Shown here one piece after another: positions 1 to 4,912 of a stretch of DNA of 7,916 nucleotides. Within the stretch, counting starts at the first letter, position 1. Every line of letters begins with the position of its first letter. The DNA is from CAYWWY01 sp964462525. GTDB lineage: Bacteria; Thermotogota; Thermotogae; MWEM01. The notes under the pieces are model-generated. The model searched no databases. It was not told the origin of the DNA and saw only the letters and a list, made by a program, of their open reading frames with translations. The stretch covers positions 1-7,916 of the forward strand of contig CAYWWY010000025.1 in NCBI GenBank assembly GCA_964462525.1, in the 5' to 3' direction. Position numbers and translations under genes: made by a program.

Positions 1-2
1 GA

Positions 3-1391
3 GCGCAGGTGGAAGAAGAGCTTCCTGTCCAGATCCAAGGAGGGACGCACTTTGTTTTTGACAACCAGCCGCCAGAGGCCGCAATCGAGGTAGACCCCGA
101 GCAGGTTTGGTGGGAATCTGATCATAGGATGATCACGGTGGCGACCATGACCTTCCATGCCACCGATACGAAGTGTCTGCAACCTTATGCGGGAAAGGTT
201 TTCTTCGAGTTCTACGTAAGGAAAGATGATGAAAGACACCAAGGATGGTCAAAGACCTTGTGGTTTGAAGAAGAAGAGGAGTTCCTTTTGGGAGAGGGAG
301 GCGATTGGGATAACGTAATCAGGGTAACTGTAACCTATGACACCGAAAAAGACGATGAAGCCGACACCGCTTGGGCGCAGTTTGTCTTTGAACTCCCCGA
401 GCGGCTGGACTATATCTGGGTCGATGCGACAATGACCGTATTTGACTGCTGCAGCGAAGGATGCATGATTCCAGCTGATCTATGCAATCCATATGAGTGG
501 CCAGATGGGCATTATGCCCAGGATACGGCTTATTTCTATACGGACAATGTCTTCTTCTCTGCCATGCTCGAAGAGGGAGGCCCGATGTGGGAAGAGCTCA
601 AACCTTTGGTGTGCGAAGGGTTCCGAGAAGGGCCACAGGATCTGCCCATGCTTCCCGGAGCCAATGGGGAAGAAAACGTCCGGATCACCTTCCAGTTTGC
701 GGATGTGGATTGGTGGTATTATTCCACAGATCGCGCAGAGGACCTAATTGGTAGGCCATATTCACTTTGGGGAACCATTGAAGGGGATTACGACAGTTAT
801 TTGGCTTTGGAGGGAGACTTCAATGGAGATAACGGGAATCCACAAGAATACTTTACCATGATCATCTCTGAAGCAACGGAAACGACCAAGTATGCCACTT
901 GTTCAGGATGGAATGAAAAAGAAGCAGTCATATTCACCATCTCAGCCACCGTTTTGGAAACTGCTCCACCCACGGAGGTCAAAGTGACCCTCACAGCAAC
1001 CGCAACAGATTATGGTAAGAACGGGTTTGTTATGCCTTTCGAATTTTGGCTGGACACCAAACCGCCAACGTTGACCTACTTCCGCGCCTTCCGCAACCCG
1101 GATATCGACCTGTCAAAGATCGAGTTTCGATTCCATGAAGAGCCCAAAGATTTGGGTTTGATCCTTGCGATCGTTGATGGTTCAGGCGGAGCCATTGTTG
1201 ACCAATTCCCACTGAGTTTAGAAACCTTGGAAAAAATCGGAAGCGACGATGAATTCATGTATCGTCTTTATCCTGATGTCACAATCCAACAAGGGTTATG
1301 GTATCGATTGATCGCCACCGCGACGGATGAAGCGGGAAACACTGGGATGACCTCTTTAGAGCACCAAGCCGCTGCGTCCTCTGTTCGGTAG
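3..1391 (+). CDS. Secreted/surface protein with Ig-like modules, 3' part (5' end outside window)
   Basis: The frame is open from base 3 to the TAG at 1389-1391. A GTG at 9 exists, but it has no ribosome binding site in view and falls inside the end of a module, so the gene very probably starts upstream. Numbering from that GTG, a linker-like D-N-Q-P-P motif (18-22) and a D-T-K-P-P motif (349-353) each follow a hydrophobic strand, as at borders between bacterial Ig-like beta-sandwich domains. Matching strands ending TATATDYGKNG (329-339) and IATATDEAGNTG (435-446) close the last two modules. The central part is rich in Trp, Tyr, Asp and Glu and holds several cysteines, including a cluster with CCSEGC. 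A D-x-N-x-D stretch (270-274) resembles a calcium loop. I see no transmembrane segment, LPXTG motif or other C-terminal anchor. Known: such modules are common in exported adhesion, envelope or carbohydrate-binding proteins. Inferred: this protein is extracytoplasmic. The specific function is not recognised. Confidence 0.75.
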   Translation, partial: AQVEEELPVQIQGGTHFVFDNQPPEAAIEVDPEQVWWESDHRMITVATMTFHATDTKCLQPYAGKVFFEFYVRKDDERHQGWSKTLWFEEEEEFLLGEGGDWDNVIRVTVTYDTEKDDEADTAWAQFVFELPERLDYIWVDATMTVFDCCSEGCMIPADLCNPYEWPDGHYAQDTAYFYTDNVFFSAMLEEGGPMWEELKPLVCEGFREGPQDLPMLPGANGEENVRITFQFADVDWWYYSTDRAEDLIGRPYSLWGTIEGDYDSYLALEGDFNGDNGNPQEYFTMIISEATETTKYATCSGWNEKEAVIFTISATVLETAPPTEVKVTLTATATDYGKNGFVMPFEFWLDTKPPTLTYFRAFRNPDIDLSKIEFRFHEEPKDLGLILAIVDGSGGAIVDQFPLSLETLEKIGSDDEFMYRLYPDVTIQQGLWYRLIATATDEAGNTGMTSLEHQAAASSVR

Positions 1392-1496
1392 GTGGCTTTT
1401 CCGGAAATCGAAAAAACCCACAGATCAACCGCCAGCAAGTGGAGCGGATTGGACAAACGCGAAAACAACGATTTGCCAAAAAAACGGTCACGAAAA

Positions 1497-1526
1497 ACCG
1501 GCCGCGCTAGTGGCCGGTCTTGTTGT
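1497..1526 (+). terminator. Probable intrinsic terminator after the Ig-like protein gene
   Basis: ACCGGCC (1497-1503) and GGCCGGT (1512-1518) form a perfect 7-bp GC-rich stem around an 8-base loop (1504-1511). An A-run precedes the stem, and a T-rich but interrupted tail (TCTTGTTGT, 1518-1526) follows it. The hairpin lies about 105 bases after the upstream stop codon and before the next promoter, as expected for insulation of the two units. The broken T-tract makes it a moderate rather than a perfect terminator. Confidence 0.65.
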
Positions 1527-1585
1527 GGACTATAGATAGCCGAATCGCGGAGGTTTCATCCCATCCTTAATCCTTCCGACTTCTC

Positions 1586-1614
1586 TTTTCTGGAGAGAAT
1601 TTCTGTGGTATAAT
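1586..1614 (+). promoter_or_regulatory. Sigma-70-type extended -10 promoter for the ior operon
   Basis: A perfect -10 box TATAAT (1609-1614) is preceded by TGG (1606-1608), giving the extended -10 TGn motif. With a 17-base spacer the -35 position (1586-1591) reads TTTTCT, a poor match to TTGACA, which is typical when an extended -10 is present. Transcription would start near 1621, giving a leader of about 56 bases to the TTG start codon. The orientation and position fit the four genes downstream. Confidence 0.75.
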
Positions 1615-1661
1615 AAAGCGGTTCTACCGGTGGTTGATGAACCCTATGGGATCGACGCAAG

Positions 1662-1670
1662 AAGGAGGTG
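1662..1670 (+). promoter_or_regulatory. Ribosome binding site of iorA, deciding the TTG start
   Basis: AAGGAGGTG is a near-perfect anti-16S match. Its core AGGAGG (1663-1668) ends 8 bases before the TTG at 1677, which is optimal spacing. The in-frame GTG at 1668 overlaps this site and so cannot be served by it. ATG codons at 1686 and 1695 are too far away. Confidence 0.8.
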
Positions 1671-1676
1671 GGGGCA

Positions 1677-3533
1677 TTGAAAGAGATGGGTGCGATGTTG
1701 ATGAAGCCCGAGGCATTTTCCGAGATCGTGATGGGCAATACGGCCTTGGTCCGTGCGATGGTCGAGGCAGGGACGCGGGTGGTGACCTCCTATCCCGGTT
1801 CTCCAACCCCCGAGATCGCGACAGCGATCGAATCGATCCCGCGCGACCGACGGCCCTTTTATTTCGAGTTCTCGGCCAACGAGAAGGTGGCGACCGAGCT
1901 GGCCTTTGGGGCATCGGTCAACGGGCATCTATCGACGGTCTTTTTCAAGAGTGTTGGGTTGAATGTGGCGGCCGATTCCTTCGTTCAGCTCTCGCTGATG
2001 GAGTTGATTGGTGGAATGGTGATCGTGCTGGGGGACGATCCGGGAGCCAATTCTTCGCAGAATGAACAGGACAACCGCCATTATGCCCGCCTTTCTTATA
2101 CACCCGTCTTCGAACCAGCCGATCCTGCCGAAGTCTATGAATTCTACAAAGAGGCGGTCCGGTTGTCGAAAAAGATGCGAATGCCGGTGGTCTTGCGTCT
2201 GACCACCCATGTTTGCCATGCACAACAAAAGGTGGAGTTTGGTCGGATCATTCCCAGAGAATCCGATACAAAACCACAGTTTGATTCAAAAGCCAATGGA
2301 CCCTATATCCCCATCGCTTCGGCGGTTTTTCCAATGAAACGGCGAGCTCTGGAGAAACTGGAACAGGTTCGGGGGCTGGAAGAACACCAGAGATGGAACA
2401 CCCTGACTCAACATCCCTCTGCGATGGGCGTGATCACCGCTGGACTTCCTTGGTTGTCGCTGAAGGAGATCCTACAACAGACCCCGGCCGAAATCGATAT
2501 CTTGAAACTGGGCATGGTTCATCCCTTGCCCATCGAACCGGTTCTTTCCTTTCTGCGGAGTCATTCGGATGTCAAGGTTTTGGAAGAACTCGATGATGTG
2601 TTGGAACAGCAGATCAAGGCGCTCGCCTATGAGCATCAGATCCGGGGACGGATCTATGGAAAGCGCGACCTGGAAAGCTGGATCGGTGAGTATACACCGG
2701 ATAAGGTACGACAGGAACTCCGAAAGACCTGGCCAGAGGTTTTCGGGTCGATCCAAAGTCCACAAGAATCACACCCTCCCCTACCGCCGCGTCCGCCGCA
2801 GATGTGTCCCGGATGCGGTCACCGAAGCGCTTTTTACGCAATCCGTCAAGCGCTCCGCCCTTCCGATATCACCGTCGCCGATATCGGGTGCCATACGTTG
2901 GGTTTTTTGGAACCGTATGAGATGGGCCAAGCGCTTCTGAGCATGGGTCATTCCATGGGAACCGCCGCAGGGCTTTCGTTGTTTCAAAAAGAACGGCGCG
3001 TCGTCGGGTTTTTGGGTGATTCCACCTTCTTCCACGCGGGCCTGCCTGGCATCATCAATGCGGTGTACCACAACCACAAGATCACCCTGATCCTTATGGA
3101 GAACGGAACAACGGCCATGACCGGACATCAGGATCATCCGGGCAATCGGATTCCTCCCCGGAGGGTTCTTGAAGCACTGGGGATCCAGTGGATTCGAGAA
3201 GTGGACACCTATCGGCAGGAGGAGCTGAAGAATACTGTTCAAGAGGCGCTGGAACAAGACGGATTCTCTGTTGTGATCGCCCGACATCCGTGCATGCTCA
3301 AGTTCACCCGGTTCCAGCGCAAGAAAGCCAAACGCTTGCCCAAACCGGTGCGTGTGTCCGAAGGATGCAAGAAGCTCCACAACTGTGTCAAGGTTTTCGC
3401 TTGCCCCAGCTATCAGTTGGAAGCCGATGGGCATGTTTTTGCTCACCCAGAGTTGTGTATCGGGGATCGGTCATGCCTTCCCACATGTTCCGTCCAGGCG
3501 ATCGCAGCCGACGAAGGTCAGGAGGAGGTGTGA
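1677..3533 (+). CDS. iorA: Indolepyruvate:ferredoxin oxidoreductase, alpha subunit (IorA)
   Basis: Catalytic subunit of the cytoplasmic, oxygen-sensitive enzyme that converts aryl 2-oxoacids (indolepyruvate, phenylpyruvate) plus CoA and oxidised ferredoxin to aryl-acyl-CoA, CO2 and reduced ferredoxin. From the TTG start it has 618 residues, the usual length for the family. The N-terminal TPP-enzyme domain has YPGSPTPE (39-46), FSANEKVATELA and SSQNEQDNRHYAR (N129 onward), all close to the IorA consensus. The C-terminal TPP-binding domain carries CPGCGHR (377-383) and the cofactor motif from GDS (447-449) to ENGTTAMTG (475-483). A ferredoxin-like tail follows (about 564-606). It is odd: cysteines are at 564, 570, 576, 594, 600 and 604 only. 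The second Cys of each CxxCxxC motif is replaced, by Leu567 in the first and Asp597 in the second, so six remain rather than eight. The fused domain order marks IOR rather than pyruvate or 2-oxoglutarate oxidoreductase. iorB starts one base after the stop. Substrate choice among aryl 2-oxoacids is inferred from the family. Confidence 0.92.
   Translation: MKEMGAMLMKPEAFSEIVMGNTALVRAMVEAGTRVVTSYPGSPTPEIATAIESIPRDRRPFYFEFSANEKVATELAFGASVNGHLSTVFFKSVGLNVAADSFVQLSLMELIGGMVIVLGDDPGANSSQNEQDNRHYARLSYTPVFEPADPAEVYEFYKEAVRLSKKMRMPVVLRLTTHVCHAQQKVEFGRIIPRESDTKPQFDSKANGPYIPIASAVFPMKRRALEKLEQVRGLEEHQRWNTLTQHPSAMGVITAGLPWLSLKEILQQTPAEIDILKLGMVHPLPIEPVLSFLRSHSDVKVLEELDDVLEQQIKALAYEHQIRGRIYGKRDLESWIGEYTPDKVRQELRKTWPEVFGSIQSPQESHPPLPPRPPQMCPGCGHRSAFYAIRQALRPSDITVADIGCHTLGFLEPYEMGQALLSMGHSMGTAAGLSLFQKERRVVGFLGDSTFFHAGLPGIINAVYHNHKITLILMENGTTAMTGHQDHPGNRIPPRRVLEALGIQWIREVDTYRQEELKNTVQEALEQDGFSVVIARHPCMLKFTRFQRKKAKRLPKPVRVSEGCKKLHNCVKVFACPSYQLEADGHVFAHPELCIGDRSCLPTCSVQAIAADEGQEEV
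3521..3530 (+). promoter_or_regulatory. Ribosome binding site of iorB
   Basis: GGAGGAGGTG lies inside the last codons of iorA. Its AGGAGG core (3523-3528) ends 6 bases before the ATG at 3535. This fixes the iorB start there rather than at the in-frame ATG at 3352, which lies deep inside iorA. Confidence 0.75.
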
Positions 3534-3534
3534 T

Positions 3535-4170
3535 ATGGCGCTCAACATATACTTGACCGGAGTGGGCGGCCAGGGCATTGGGCTGTTGGCCGCGGTCTTG
3601 GTCCGGGCAATTGATCATGCCGGCATCCCGGTGCAATCGGTGGATACCCATGGCTTGGCCCAAAGGGGCGGCACAGTGGTTTCACATGTCCGAATGGGAG
3701 AAGCCATCCATTCTCCGCTCATACCAGAGAACCAAGCCCATATCCTCCTTGCATTGGAGATCCATGAAGCCATCCGCGCGGTTGATCGCTTTGGGGCTCC
3801 GTCGGCCACCCTCTTTTATTATCGGACTCGGTGGCAGCCTCTTTCAACTCGGCTCGGTAAGGAAATACCGATCGATTGGGAAGATGCGCAAAAAGCTTGC
3901 GCGGAGCGCGGGATTCGAGCGGTGGAGGTCTTTCAACCCGATCTACCCGATGCGCGGATGCAGAACATCGCCTTACTGGCCAGTCTTTGTGTCAGCGGTT
4001 TGTTGGTTGGAGTTCAGGAATCCCATTTCCTTCAAGCGATAGAAGACCTGTTGGCCGGACGGTCACTAGAAGACAACCGCCAGCTGTTTCAACGGTTGGT
4101 TCGGACGGAAAAGGACCCGACGATTAGAACAGAACGAACGAAAAAGACGATTCGGCCCACAGAGGGTTGA
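3535..4170 (+). CDS. iorB: Indolepyruvate:ferredoxin oxidoreductase, beta subunit (IorB)
   Basis: Small subunit of the arylpyruvate:ferredoxin oxidoreductase, equivalent to the gamma domain of pyruvate:ferredoxin oxidoreductase and partner of IorA. The protein is 211 residues, near the usual size of about 190-200. Near the N-terminus it carries the glycine-rich GVGGQGIG (9-16). The family signature DTHGLAQRGGTVVSHVR follows at 37-53, with its invariant HG and QRGG. The rest is an alpha/beta fold with no cysteine ligands for iron-sulfur clusters, as expected. The last ~22 residues form a charged, Lys/Arg/Thr-rich tail that I do not recognise as conserved. The iorA stop (TGA 3531-3533) and this ATG are one base apart (TGATATG), so translation is probably coupled. 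The shared operon supports a functional IorAB enzyme. Confidence 0.92.
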   Translation: MALNIYLTGVGGQGIGLLAAVLVRAIDHAGIPVQSVDTHGLAQRGGTVVSHVRMGEAIHSPLIPENQAHILLALEIHEAIRAVDRFGAPSATLFYYRTRWQPLSTRLGKEIPIDWEDAQKACAERGIRAVEVFQPDLPDARMQNIALLASLCVSGLLVGVQESHFLQAIEDLLAGRSLEDNRQLFQRLVRTEKDPTIRTERTKKTIRPTEG

Positions 4171-4193
4171 TTATATTTTTGAAACGAACGAAA
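4133..4193 (+). repeat. Short direct repeat AACGAACGAAA around the iorB end
   Basis: The 11-base unit AACGAACGAAA occurs at 4133-4143, in the last codons of iorB, and again at 4183-4193, just before the ribosome binding site (about 4194-4202) of the ABC ATPase gene. The copies are 50 bases apart start to start, and each contains two CGAA units. It may be a chance low-complexity repeat or a trace of a local duplication. Confidence 0.4.
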
Positions 4194-4209
4194 GAGAGGA
4201 GATACCAGC

Positions 4210-4911
4210 GTGGCTTTTGTCAATGTACGGGGACTACACAAAACCTATGATTCCGGAACCATTCAATTTGAGGCGCTTCGGGGGATTGATCTGGAAATAT
4301 CTGAATCAGAGATTCTATGCGTGATCGGACCCTCAGGGTGCGGAAAGAGCACCTTACTGAACTGCCTATCAGGGATCGACGATCCCACGGAGGGGTACAT
4401 CTACATCGACGATACGGATATATCAAAAATGTCCGATGCCCAGAAAACCCGTTTTCGGGCCTTGAACATGGGATTTGTCTTCCAGTTCTACAATCTGATT
4501 CCTGTTCTTACCGCTGTCGAGAATGTGGAGTTGGCTGTGCTCACCGCTGGAGTTCCTTCAAAACAAGCCCGTAAGCAGGCGATGGAGATTTTGACGGAAG
4601 TGGGGCTTGAAAAGCAGGCGCACCATATGCCGTCTCAGCTCAGTGGCGGCGAGCGACAGCGGGTTTCGATCGCGCGCGCCTTGGTTCACAAACCCCGAAT
4701 CGTTTGGGCGGATGAACCGACAGGCGCTTTGGACACAAAGACCAGCATTGACCTGTTGAATCTCATCTTGCGGTTGAATGGACAACTCCGGCAGACGTTC
4801 GTGATCGTGACCCATGATGAGCGGCTGTCTGCCTACGCCAATCGTATTATGAAGATGGACAGCGGAAAAATCCTTTCGATCGAAGAGAATCAAGCGCAGA
4901 AGGTGCAATGA
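4210..4911 (+). CDS. ABC transporter ATP-binding protein, LolD/MacB/YbbA class
   Basis: Cytoplasmic ATPase that drives a two-domain FtsX-type permease. All nucleotide-binding motifs are intact in the 233 residues: Walker A GPSGCGKST (40-48), Q-loop Gln92 in FVFQFYNL, signature LSGGERQR (144-151), Walker B IVWADEP with Asp168 and Glu169, D-loop ALD (173-175) and switch His202 in VTHD. The FVFQFYNLIP stretch, the GALD D-loop and the length place it in the LolD/MacB/FtsE/YbbA group. The GTG start is supported by AGGAG (4197-4201) with 8-base spacing. It follows iorB by 39 bases with no terminator seen, so it is probably in the same transcript. Its stop is one base from the ATG of the permease gene (TGAGATG), which makes that protein its likely partner. 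The cargo cannot be told from the ATPase. I am sure of the family but not of the substrate. Confidence 0.93.
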   Translation: MAFVNVRGLHKTYDSGTIQFEALRGIDLEISESEILCVIGPSGCGKSTLLNCLSGIDDPTEGYIYIDDTDISKMSDAQKTRFRALNMGFVFQFYNLIPVLTAVENVELAVLTAGVPSKQARKQAMEILTEVGLEKQAHHMPSQLSGGERQRVSIARALVHKPRIVWADEPTGALDTKTSIDLLNLILRLNGQLRQTFVIVTHDERLSAYANRIMKMDSGKILSIEENQAQKVQ

Positions 4912-4912
4912 G

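Larger units (their letters stand above)
1392..1676 (+). other. Intergenic region between the Ig-like protein gene and iorA
   Basis: This 285-base gap holds the terminator hairpin at about 1497-1526, the promoter at 1586-1614, a short leader and the iorA ribosome binding site. The first ~100 bases (1392-1490) are purine-rich with several A-runs, and I see no coding potential or RNA gene in them. The stretch 1530-1585 shows nothing I can name; a GCGGAGG at about 1547-1553 resembles a ribosome binding site but has no following reading frame of note. Confidence 0.7.

Noticed and set aside
810..845. Dockerin or EF-hand calcium loop in the Ig-like protein (GDFNGDNGNP)
   Set aside because: Only the D-x-N-x-D half matches. 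The Asp/Glu expected at position 12 is absent and there is no second copy, so it is only EF-hand-like.
1521..1553. Second promoter and ribosome binding site (TATAGAT, GCGGAGG) after the terminator
   Set aside because: There is no -35 match at proper spacing and no reading frame starts after the GCGGAGG.
2781..3446. Long minus-strand open frame (221 codons) opposite iorA
   Set aside because: It is a shadow of iorA: no ribosome binding site or recognisable domain, and the plus strand encodes conserved TPP motifs there.
3352..3534. Longer iorB starting at ATG 3352
   Set aside because: It would overlap 180 bases of well-conserved iorA coding sequence. The ATG at 3535 has a strong ribosome binding site and begins exactly at the family N-terminus.
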